From NCBI GenBank assembly GCA_954871525.1, contig OX940860.1, positions 27,188,001-27,252,000 on the forward strand: 64,000 nucleotides of DNA, in the 5' to 3' direction. This document shows, piece after piece, positions 22,002 to 31,950 of the stretch. Position 1 is the stretch's first letter; every line of letters starts with the position of its first letter. The translations under genes were made by a program, and so were the position numbers. Source of the DNA: Parietaria judaica (Eukaryota > Streptophyta > Magnoliopsida > Rosales > Urticaceae). A model generated the notes under the pieces. The model saw only the letters and a program-made list of their open reading frames with translations, ran no database searches and was not told the origin of the DNA.

Positions 22002-23268
22002 TGTTACGGGTATTTTACGCAATTGATTTAATATTAATTAACAAAAGAAAAATTATTAAACTTAATTTTTCTTTTATTAATTATTTAATTATAATCAATT
22101 TTGCCCCAAAATATTCACCGGAAGCCCGTTTTCGAAAAATAAAGGGTCCAGATGATCCAAAAAATATCGAAATACCCAAAATCGATATAAAATTTGTAAA
22201 AAACGGACTCGGGAAACACCCGGGACCTCCGGGACACGCCGGGAAGCACCCGGGCGGGCCCCATCGCTCCCCAAGGGTCAACTGCCACGTGGCAGCGCCC
22301 CAGCAGCCCTCCCAAAGGGCAAACACTGTGCAGACACGTGTTGGGCTTCGGTTGGGCGAGAAATAGTGCTGACATCAGCCCTGGGACGCTTGCTGACGTC
22401 ATCGGAGTGGGGAGCAAGTCACCCTTGAGCCAGCCGCCTTCTCCCCGCGCGTGAGGGCGCGTCGCTGCTCCGATCGGCGTGATTCCGGTGGCGTTGGATC
22501 GGCCACGTCCTGAGGATGCGAAAAAACATATAATTTTGCACCAGGGGCTTCTCGAGTCAAAAGTTATTTGCATTTGAATCCCCGGGTTCTCTTATAAATA
22601 AAATCTCGGTTTCAGTTAAACGGTAACTCATTCTCTCTCAACGGAACTCGACCAAAACTCTCTCGAGCATCCTCTAAACATCTCCCCCTCGAATATTACA
22701 CTAATGTTGAGCGTCGGAGGTGAATTCGGGGGCCCCACCCCCGGTTCTCCCTGATCTCGGGTTTTTGTTTTGTTCAGGTTCCGAGACAGAAAAAACACAT
22801 TTGAGCGGAAGTTCTGGAGAAGATTTTGGCACGATCTAAGACCCTCCTTGCCAAGGTTCTAGGTCCGTGAGGTGCTCGTTCTATCCAGTATTCCTGTATC
22901 TCCGACAGATATACATATTACGCGGATAGCCCGAGGACCCGGATCTGTCCCCGTGACGCCGGTCGAGGGTCTAATCTGTCAAAGTCCACTTGAAAGTCAA
23001 TATTGTGACCCCCCCTATCCGGTGGTCAGGAATCCGTTTTTGGTATCCCGAACTTGTAATCCGGGCCAGGCCAAGTCCTGGCCCTATTAGCAACAGGTAG
23101 TGGAGTTTGCCACGGATTTTTGAATATCGAGTCAGTGGAGGATCCGATTGACCCGAAAGTCCAGGAACCCAAGCCCAAAGTCCACAAAAGTCAACGAGAC
23201 GACATTGACCCCGGCCCAACACGAGCAATTGGGTCGCTGAATGTTTGAGGCATTTTTCTGCATCAACA
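22002..23268 (+). repeat. Tat element 3' LTR
   Basis: Same length as the 5' LTR and about 98.8% identical by manual comparison; TATAAATA at 22593-22600. Confidence 0.95.
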
Positions 23269-23273
23269 CCTAC

Positions 23274-24110
23274 ATAAAAATAAGAATAGTGCTTTGACGA
23301 TGTAGTTGTCTTTGCTTTGTCCTAAATTTATCACCCACTATTGTGTACATAATATATAGCGGTGACATTTTATTGCTCATTTCATTATGTGAGTTAAGTA
23401 AAATATCACCAGTTGTACCTAGAGTTCCTAGATATCATTGCTCTTACAGAAACGTTGAAAATCACACTGATTATCATTTTCTGCTTCGAGAAGTTTGCGG
23501 AAAAACTATCGACTATCTACGCATTTAAACGAAAATAAAGACAATAAAAAGAGAATATATACCTCGATATTAGGCACCCGGATCGCCATAAAGATTAGTA
23601 CTTTCTCAAGTCTATTCTAGCAACTCCAAAGATTTACTTCTTTTTCTTCTTATTTTTCATGTTTCGTCGCCGATGATAGCTAGGCATTGTGAAGAAAAAC
23701 ATTTAAGTTAGATACTTTTTCTAGCAGTTTTTAAAAAATCTAAACCAACACGCTAATCGAGATTTCGAGCAACAACAAGCTAATCTTCATAGATTTAACG
23801 TTGGTCAAAGTACTGGAAACAGGTTTGCCGATTACCCTAAACTCGAGTTTAGGGTCAACATTAAACTCTTTTGGTCTTTATTTTCTCGTATCATGCATCA
23901 ATAAAACTTTATAAAAGTTTTTATATATTGTTATTTTAGAACTATGATCCTAACGAAGGATCAACAAAGTCCATATTTTTCACTAATCAATTCAAGAAAG
24001 GTGAACTAGTTTCCTACAAAAATCTTATTCAAATGTTACGAGACAAACCCGAAATCATAAACGGAAACAAGTTCCGATCTATATCAACACAGCACACTTA
24101 TATCAAATCT
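23274..24110. other. Intergenic DNA, no gene recognised
   Basis: AT-rich DNA with only short, unconvincing frames (a 61-codon frame at 23343-23528 shows no domain). Confidence 0.5.
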
Positions 24111-24114
24111 ACCT

Positions 24115-24600
24115 GAAATTGTAGCTTAAGGATCCTTGAGCACCCGAATTCCCTTCCGATCGACTCCGGTGAAGCACGGGCTCAACGGAAAGTCACTCGT
24201 TCGACGAATCTGTGGAAAAAGTCGCGGATTCAAACCGAATATTCCGGGTTCCACACAAACAAACAATCAGATTCGATTCAAAGTTCTCTGATGAACAGTA
24301 ACTACTCTAGAAACCCAAGTACTGACCTGCGTTAGTCGGAGAAAAGATGGAAATGAGCTCGGAGATGATACAGAGAGATTCAAGCTGTGTTGCAACCACA
24401 GACGAATGGCAACACGGCAGATAGCTTCGAGGGTCGCTCTGGCTTGCCTTCTTCTCGGCGAAGACGACGACGGCAATGGCGGAATTCGGTACGGAGGTCG
24501 CGGCGGAGCCTTCGGTGAAGGGACTTCCACAAAGCCGCTGCGCTTTATACAAGAGAGAGAGAGAGAGATGAGTGATGGGTCGGTCAAAAGGCTGAATATG
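24115..24600 (-). other. Possible 5' end of a lost or unrecognised gene
   Basis: On the - strand: a CT microsatellite (~24550-24565), a TATAAAG-like motif (~24548), a GC-richer exon-like segment ending in a donor (CGCAG|GTCAGT, ~24325), and a second segment (~24215-24117) that ends ATTTCAG|GTAGA. Overlapping frames of ~100 codons have no domain I know. This looks like a promoter and first exons cut off from the body of a gene, perhaps by the neighbouring retroelement. Confidence 0.3.
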
Positions 24601-24741
24601 TATATAGCTCAAGGAGTTATGGAGACATTGATAAGTGTCAGCGAGTTGTTGTAAGTGTCAGAAAGATGGGATTGGTCGGTCAGAAAAGAAGAGATGTAAG
24701 GTACAAAGAAGGGTTTAAATTTTATTATTTGCGGTATAAAC

Positions 24742-25957
24742 CAAGGTTCGCATTTTCGACGATAATCGTCGATAATCGCCGATTTTTGGTCTTTTCGATA
24801 GTTACCGGTAAGTTGCCGGCTCCAATACTTATCGTTTTATATACTTTTCGACGATTATCGAGCTTTTCGATAAAACCTTTTCCAACCGATTTTCGATAAA
24901 ATGCGTGTAAAAAATAGGGACTTTTCGGCAAAAAAAATTTTTTGGCAAAAATACCAATTAAACTTCCGGCAAAAATAATTATACTCACACAAGAGCCCCT
25001 CCCCTCCCCGCCCCGCCACGTCCGGCCGGACGGACGGCGGCGGCGGCGCGCGCGCGTGGTGGTGTAACATTTGTGTGAGTCCTCCCCCATCCACAAAATC
25101 CTATGACCCTAAGGGCCCAAGCCCTTGTCCCTAATATTTGGTATATAAACATCACCAAACTCTTGTCATCTATCAATGTGGGACTTTTTGTTATTCAACT
25201 AATATCACACATTCACACTTAACATACACATACACTTCACTTAATAATTTAACTTAATATTACACACTTCAAATAATATTATACACTTAACATACATATT
25301 AACTTCACCTAACATACATATACACTTAATATGTATATTCATTTAATATTATACACTTCAACTAATATTAAATTTGTTAACATACATATACAATAAACAT
25401 GCATATTCACTTCACATAATAATTTGACTTAATATTATACACTTAAACTAATAAAGTGACTTAATATTATACATTTCACCTACATATTTAAGTTACAAAT
25501 GTGTTTTGTTGTATACAATTATGTCTTGTATTTATTAAATATGTAGTTTTGAACCTATATAAATATCTTGCTTAAATACTCAAATATTATACACTTTCTA
25601 TTATGTGTTTGAGTTTGAGATATTACTATATTAGACTATGTATTTGATAGTTGAGACTTGTTAGACTACGTTATTAGTGTTTTAGATTTGAGTTTTTTGA
25701 TGGAATTGTATGTGTGTGTATGACTTTACGTATCTACATATGTTTTGAATTTGAGGTATGATATTATAAAAATATTTTATAAGTTTTCCGTCGAAAAGTA
25801 TCGAAAAGTGTCGATAATCCGTCGATAATCTTCGAAAAGTATCGGTAATTGGTAAGCTACAGTATTATAGGTTTTCCGTCGGTTAATCGGTAAGCTATCG
25901 ATTAATCCGTCGAAAACGGTAACCGATTTATCGACAATCTCGGTAAGTTGAACCTTG
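24742..25957. mobile_element. Non-autonomous hAT element, 1216 bp
   Basis: Terminal repeats CAAGGTTC and GAACCTTG, flanked by a perfect 8 bp duplication GTATAAAC (24734-24741, 25958-25965). Subterminal regions at both ends are packed with CGATAATCG, TCGAAAAGT and related short motifs, as expected for hAT transposase binding sites. The centre has a (CG)-rich patch (~25010-25060) and AT-rich degenerate repeats (25200-25660). No transposase. Confidence 0.9.
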
Positions 25958-25965
25958 GTATAAAC

Positions 25966-26600
25966 ACTCCAAGTTTATCCAAAAGATAATAATTAGACGA
26001 AAGTTTTAACACAAGGATTTATGTTTATATCTTTATTCATAGACCAAGGTTTGAAAACATACGAGAAAAAAATATTAACCGTTAACGCATATTTCAAATT
26101 TGTGAGTGTTAAATTAACAAAATGTTTTTTTTAAATGCTTTATATATCTTAATTATCGTTTACATAAAATGTATCTAATTGAAAATCCTAACAAATTATA
26201 GTGAAAAATATATAAGATTGTTCATGAGAGTGACTGCCTCAAAGGAATGGCGGGCTTCGGAGAAGGAGTTGTCCGAAACTAGCCCTAACTTGAAGATATG
26301 ACGAGCTTCGAAGAAAGAGATTCGCCTAGGACTAAGCTTGGAACGAGCGCTAACTCGCAACTAAACTAGCTCAGTGTGGCCCCTAGCGAGCAAGGTCCTT
26401 GACTTCCCGTACTAGAGGGGAGTGCAAATTTAGATGAAAATGGTAGAAGCAGAGAACTCAAATTCAAGATAAAGAAACTCTGGTTCCAAAGTGTGTAGAA
26501 AATAATGAAATAAGTGGTTTATTTATGCAATTTGGTTATTTTGAGATACTAAAAATGCTTATATTTATATAAAGATGAGACTCCCAGCATTAATAATTTG
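25966..26600. other. Intergenic DNA, nothing recognised
   Basis: AT-rich; a GC-richer patch at 26220-26420 has no open frame or RNA-gene signature that I can support. Confidence 0.5.
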
Positions 26601-26621
26601 TTGAGACTAGTTTAACGACTT

Positions 26622-27250
26622 ATGAAGGAGGCTAGTTTATTTAGACTAGGGTTGACAAGCACTACAGAGGACTTAAAGATTTTGAAATTTTTGGGGGTGG
26701 ATGTTCATCCAAAGAAATCTCCGAATATTATTTCAATAGTTTGGCTTGCCCCCTTCACATCTTGGTTAAAATGCAATACATATGACTCTTGTCTTGGTAT
26801 TCGAGGAATGACAGGGGCTGAGGCATTTTCAGAACCTACCAAGGGTTTCCTTGTGGCTTGTTCGCTTTTCGTTTCGACTTTGCTTTTGTCTTTGAAGTTG
26901 AGCTAATTGTTGTCATGTTTGCTACTGAAAAGGCTAAGGAGTTTCATTGAGAGAATGTGTAGTTAGAATGCGACTCTAGCTATGTTGTTCAACTATTCCA
27001 GAAAAATTACGTGATGTTCCTTGGAGGTTGCGAACTCGGTGGTCTAAATGTCTTCATTTCCTTGAGACAATTCAGTTCAGGATAAATCCTATATCTAGAG
27101 AGGGAAATGGAGCTGCAAATGCCTTAGCTAGTTATGAGGCTCAATGTTCGAGTCATTACTGGTAGGCTTCCCACTCTGATTTCATCGCTTTCTTTGTTAA
27201 CGATGGCATTTGTATGTGAGAAAACTTTCGATTTTGTTAGTTATCGTTTT
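26622..27250 (+). pseudogene. Decayed RNase H-like (RVT_3) domain of a LINE or LINE-derived gene
   Basis: Frames on + resemble the C-terminal RNase H domain of plant non-LTR elements: FTSWLKCNTYDSC (~26755; Asp expected after CNT is changed to Tyr), ACSLFVSTLLLSLKLS, then in another frame WLECDSSYVVQLF-like and EGNGAANALASYEAQ-like segments (~26960-27150). Stops and frameshifts break it in at least three places. Confidence 0.6.
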
Positions 27251-27474
27251 TTTTTCTTCTTTTGTTGTCTGTTTGAAACTCAAACTTGCATTCTAAGATT
27301 ACATATCTCTATTTTTTTAAAAGGGTAATAAACCACTTTTATTTTATGAATAAGTTACTATTGGTACCGTACGTACACATTAGAAGTTAAAGAAATTGGA
27401 TACCACGTGATACTGAGGGACCACCACAGGTAGTAATTGCTTAAACACAATATTTATGAAGTTAGATAAATAAA

Positions 27475-27715
27475 CATTTGGAAAATTTGCGGCGAAAATC
27501 ATCGAAGTCACTAAATTCTTGCAGATAAATCACTATCGTATATTTTTTGCGGCAAAAATCACTAACGTCATCAATTGTTTGCAGATAAATCACTAACGTT
27601 TATTTTTTGCGGCGAAAATAATCAAAGTCACTAAATTCTTGCAGATAAATCACTAACGTCTATTTTTGAGCCAAAAATCATTAACGTCAGTCTTTCCTTA
27701 CAAATGTTATATGAC
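27475..27715. repeat. ~62 bp tandem repeat, four copies
   Basis: Units built from GCGGCGAAAATCATC, AAGTCACTAAATTCTTGCAG and ATAAATCACTAACGT. No coding function is apparent. Confidence 0.8.
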
Positions 27716-28439
27716 AACGTTAAATGACCTATCACCAGCCTACTTGGCATTCATCAATTGTCTCCAACCTTTAGTGATAACATTATTTGAAATAGAGATT
27801 TTTATGGCAATTGTACCATAAACTTTTAAAATTAATTTTATCGTACCCAAAATTCTAAAAAAACTAAAAAATAATCCTACTATAACTTCCAATTTTCCCA
27901 AAAATTTTATCGTGGCGACGAACATATCCAACCTTTGGCCATATTCTCCGGTCGGTACCTAACCTCAATAAATATAGGCGAAAGTACCTATCGTCGCACT
28001 TTTGTTGCCGACCAACTAACGCCGTTAGACACCTGCCTACGTAGCCGTTCGGCTGTCTCATGTGGCGTTCCACGTGGCACAAGCCGCCACATGAGCAAAG
28101 GGTGGGTATTTTTTCCGCAATTAACCCTAAAAGATATAAATACCTCCCATAAGAAAAACAAAAAATATTTTTTATAAATGCATATTTTATAAAATTATTT
28201 GATTATATTTGACATATGTAAAAATATTATTTGATTATTTAAAAAAATAAAACACATTCTTTTTATAAATACATATTTTATAAAATTATTAGATTATATT
28301 TGATATATGTAAAAAAAAAAATTAAAACATGTGGGGCAACGGAACGAAAATATAACACTTAATACTTTAAAGGAAAAAAAAAGGGAGAAACACCATTCTG
28401 TATGTACGCCGTCACATCACCTATATGACGTGCTATATT
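27716..28439. other. AT-rich DNA with an ~80 bp duplication
   Basis: 28165-28235 and 28258-28320 are near-copies sharing CATATTTTATAAAATTATT and GATTATATTTGA. The segment 28040-28130, with GGGTATTTTTTCCGCAATTAACCC, recalls the ends of the MITE at 4366-4834 and may be a truncated relative. Confidence 0.45.
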
Positions 28440-28448
28440 GCATTTAAC

Positions 28449-28626
28449 CATAGGCGGAACTAGGATTTAAACTTCGGGGGGGCTGGTTTAAATTTGTAGT
28501 GCAAATAAAAGGGGTTTATTTGTAAAAAAAATTAAACATTGGTACTAAAAAAAATCAACAATATTTTTTTTTTGGGGGGGGGGGGGGGGTTCTAACCCCA
28601 ATACCCACAAGGGTATTTCCGCCTCT
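28449..28626. mobile_element. Small MITE with a G16 tract
   Basis: 178 bp bounded by a perfect 9 bp duplication GCATTTAAC (28440-28448, 28627-28635). Ends are short inverted repeats (ATAGGCGGAA / TTCCGCCTCT). A run of 16 G at 28574-28589 follows a run of T. The GGCGGA...TCCGCC ends and 9 bp duplication suggest a Mutator-type MITE. Confidence 0.75.
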
Positions 28627-29283
28627 GCATTTAACGGTGAGTGCACTAACAGAGCAAAAATGTAATGTTGGATACTTTTGCTATGTAAAAAGATTTAAGG
28701 TTTAAGGTTAATTGTAACAAACGTAAGTCGAGATCTTTTCAAATGAAGTAGCATAAATCCAAGTTTCTTTTTGACGAATCGTCGTACGGGAAAACTGTTC
28801 GTAAGACGGATTAATCCTTTGCATGTATTGTGTATGCGCAGGATTTTCCATCAAACTCATCGGTGCGCCCGTAGACAGTAACCACTCGAGGGTCCATTTC
28901 CGTAAATTTTCGGTGGTCAGAGCACTTACCTGTGCTGTGTTTACCTCGTCATCGTCTCCGTAGCACGCTTTTTTATGTCGCATCAAGTAGCCGGTTCCTT
29001 TATCCCCCGGCGCATCTAGGGTTGTATGACACTTCTTGCAAGTGGCGATCTTGACTCGAATACCCTTCTCCACACGTCGTTCTTCGTGAAAATATTCCCA
29101 CACTTTCGCTCTGTTTGGTCGTCTCCACAACAAGGCCGTAGGATTTTCCAAATTAAAAATATAAGGGAGAAAAATGATTAACAAAATAAAAACTGGTATT
29201 AATTTTACATGGATTAAATATTAATATTAATCATATTAATTAATTAAATTTCATATAGTTAATTAAAAAAGTTAACAAAATAA

Positions 29284-29541
29284 AAAATGGTATTTTCTAT
29301 GTGTGGAAATAATTATCAAGCTCTTTTGGACGGAACTCCCCGAGGTTCCACGGCCAGATCGACTGGAAAGGATGCTATGATCTCGCTTTAGGCCCAAGCT
29401 TTTCTAGACAGAACTCCCCGAGGTTCCCAGGCTAGCTTGGAGGAGATTGCAAAGCAAACCTTATTTAAAAACCAATCTTTCTAAGACACCATAATCCGTA
29501 AAAACTTTATAATTATCACCACACATAAAAAATACCATTTT
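29284..29541. repeat. Inverted-repeat insertion inside the hAT remnant
   Basis: AAAATGGTATTTTCTATGTGTGG at the left is mirrored at the right by CCACACATAAAAAATACC... over ~30 bp; the interior has two copies of GGAACTCCCCGAGGTTCC-like sequence (GACGGAACTCCCCGAGGTT and GACAGAACTCCCCGAGGTT). Probably a small MITE. Confidence 0.55.
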
Positions 29542-29634
29542 AATTTCTTTAACTTATTTAAGTAACTATTTAAAGTTTAATTAAACTAATATGATTAATT
29601 GATTATTAACTAATTAAATTCGAAAATTAAATAA

Positions 29635-29899
29635 CAAAAAATATCAAGAAATTCGTTTCTGATGTAGAAGATCAGTCGGAACCGCAACCACAGAGCATAC
29701 TAAGACTTTCAAGTGACGTGACAACAACACTTACAAATTGATTATTAAACTAGTATGATTAAATGATTATTAACTGATTGAAAAAATTAAACTAAAATGA
29801 TTAAATGATTATTAACTAACAAAAAATACCAAGAAAGTCGTTTCTGATGTGGAAGATCAGTCGGAACCGCAACCACAGAGCATACTAAGACTTTCAAGA
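29635..29899. repeat. ~75 bp direct duplication
   Basis: Copies at about 29635-29712 and 29823-29899 share GAAGATCAGTCGGAACCGCA and CATACTAAGACTTTCAAG. Confidence 0.85.
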
Positions 29900-31048
29900 A
29901 ATTCGTTATTGATTATTAATTATTAATATTGAATTATTGGTTATTAATTATTATTTATTACTAAGAACTAACTTATTAATTATTAAATATTATTAATTAA
30001 TAAAATAGAAAAATGATGTATAGCTATACATAGAGAAATGACTAAATGTTATTACCCGGTTGAAGGACGTCGATCTCGTCGAGGACGGGCAACGGAGGCT
30101 TCACCGCTATCTTGATTGGAAGGTAGAGGAGAACCGCGGTTGTACACCCCAACATTTGAACCACGGACCGAGGGCGGCGTTTGAAAGTCGTCGGGATCGG
30201 CATCGTGGGGACGTTGAGTTTCATCGGGATCGGCATCTTCGGGACCTTGAGATTCGTCGGGATCGGCACCTTCGGGACCTTGAGCTCTGTAATCGGCGTG
30301 TTCCCGTAACATGAGATCGAAAAAAGGATCGTTATTTCCCCCCTAGATTGAGCCACCGCCTCCACCATTTCTCGGGACACACGTTGGGGATCGGCGTCGT
30401 GCTGGCCCATCGCCCGGACTAGACTAGGTCTTAGAGACCGTACTGTATCGTCGGGATAATTTGGATTGGGAGGGGAGGGATATATTTCTTGGGGTAGCAT
30501 AAGGGGAATGCAGCCCTAGGGCGTAGGCTGCGATGTTCCCCCTAGTTGAAATTGGGGTTGCAAATTCCTAGCCACCCTTCGACCCCCGGAACAACCGCCG
30601 CTTCTTCGAGACATAATGAGAGAACTTGCGAACTTGAGAAATTTAGAACTTTAGAACTTGAGAACTTTGGAGCTTTAGAGTGAAAAAACTTAGAGAGTTG
30701 AGAGAATTTGAGAGAGAGATGGAAGATTGTTGGTGAGGAAATGAGGGAGGAAAATGTGATATTTATAGGGTTTGAGGAGAGGGTGGGGTGGGTGAATAAT
30801 TATTGTGGTGACTGAAGTGGGTGAATAGTTGTGAGGAGATAGTGGGTGAAATTTTTTTGAAATTTGAAATTTTAGGGTTGAAATTCGAGTAAAGTGGGTA
30901 ATAATTGTGATTGGGTAATAAAATTCGGGTAAAAAGTGTGTTATTTATGCCCCAAAAAGACAAAATCACGCGGATCACTGACGTGGCACGTTGTGGGCCG
31001 TCGATTGCTTCACGCGGATCAGGATCCTACGCGTCGCGACCACAGCCC

Positions 31049-31159
31049 GAAATCGCGACGAATCGCGACTTTTGCCACCCAATCGCGACGCATCGCGATT
31101 CCCACTGTAGACGTCGCGACGCGTCGAATCGTGACTGGCGATTAATGTGTGCAGCTCTA
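31049..31159 (-). mobile_element. Right terminus and subterminal repeats of the hAT remnant
   Basis: GCAGCTCTA at 31151-31159 is the inverted form of the common hAT end TAGAGCTG. Inside it lie about seven copies of ATCGCGAC or close variants (31049-31137). The transposase gene starts ~430 bp further in and points away from this end. A matching left end was not found, so the element is truncated. Confidence 0.6.
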
Positions 31160-31167
31160 TTGACGAT

Positions 31168-31940
31168 ACTATATTGTACCATTAAAAAAAAAAAAGTTTT
31201 ACTATATTGTTATTTACTGCAGTTTGAACCAATCTGTTCAACTTTTCATATGGCGTTAACTTTATTTGAGATTCGATAAAAATATAAATGGAGAACGAAA
31301 GTTGTCTTTGAAAAATGCAACAAGAACATAGATAAAAGGCACAACATTGCATCACATAAACAACATTATGTCCACATGCTTCTAGAAGTGCAGATTCGCG
31401 AATACAATTTTACACAATCTTTGACCTCTGCAACGCGTCCATAAACCTGAGGATAAGCTAGACGAAATGAAATTCAAGATGCAATTAGGTACATTCAAGA
31501 TGTCGTAAAATAAACTCGAGTATATTTACCATTGAAAAAAAACTTTGATCTACGTCATCCTAAATACAAACAACTTGAGTACATTTGTCACTGTTAACTA
31601 AAAAAAATTAAGTATTTAAGTGTTACACATGTATAACATAAATTTTGAACGCTAAAGAAAATAAAAGCTAGTTAATTATGAAATTATTTGCACTTGCAGT
31701 AAAAAAATCTATGTTTATTATTGTTCTACCAATTTTGTGTTTCAGTAACATGTTAATGGAACCACTCTGCTTGTTTAAGATTACACAGTTTCTTTGTTTG
31801 AGGAACACAGTTTCTTTGTTATATACATATACACTACAGATTATTTGGATTTTGGACCATTCTTCTCCAACTAAAACCAGTCAGTTGTGGATATAAACGC
31901 AGATCTTAAACTTGAACGCGAGTTTGATCGACGAGGGCGG
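31168..31940. other. Intergenic / 3' flank of the aminopeptidase gene
   Basis: AT-rich with no convincing frame. The 3' UTR and poly(A) site of the - strand aminopeptidase gene should lie in its right part. Confidence 0.5.
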
Positions 31941-31950
31941 GCCGAAGCGG

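Larger units (their letters stand above)
9046..23268 (+). mobile_element. Tat-lineage Ty3/gypsy LTR retrotransposon, 14.2 kb
   Basis: Two 1267 bp LTRs (TG...CA) enclose leader repeat, gag, a captured ABCG fragment, pol (protease, RT, two RNase H domains, integrase), tandem repeats and an antisense gene. Flanking CCTAC at 9041-9045 and 23269-23273 is the 5 bp target duplication. The second RNase H and the antisense extra ORF place it in the Tat group (relatives of Ogre/Retand). By eye the LTRs differ at about 15 sites, so insertion is recent. Gag and pol carry five or so premature stops, so this copy would need proteins from another element. Confidence 0.93.
28708..30615 (-). pseudogene. Truncated hAT transposase with BED zinc finger
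   Basis: A first segment starts at ATG 30615 (MSRRSGGCSGG) and runs to about 30042 with frameshifts; it is low-complexity with Pro/Asp repeats (EGADPDESQGPEDADPDE). After ~850 bp of AT-rich intron-like DNA a second segment (29140-28708) holds a BED zinc finger: RAKVWEYF, CKKC, then H-x5-C in RHKKAC. hAT transposases begin this way. Catalytic and dimerisation regions are missing to the left. A TATA box (CCCTATAAATATC, about 30757-30769 on -) and a CT-rich leader precede the ATG. Confidence 0.75.

Noticed and set aside
27475..27715. CRISPR-like array
   Set aside because: Four ~62 bp units vary throughout, have no constant repeat/unique spacer pattern, and this is a plant genome.
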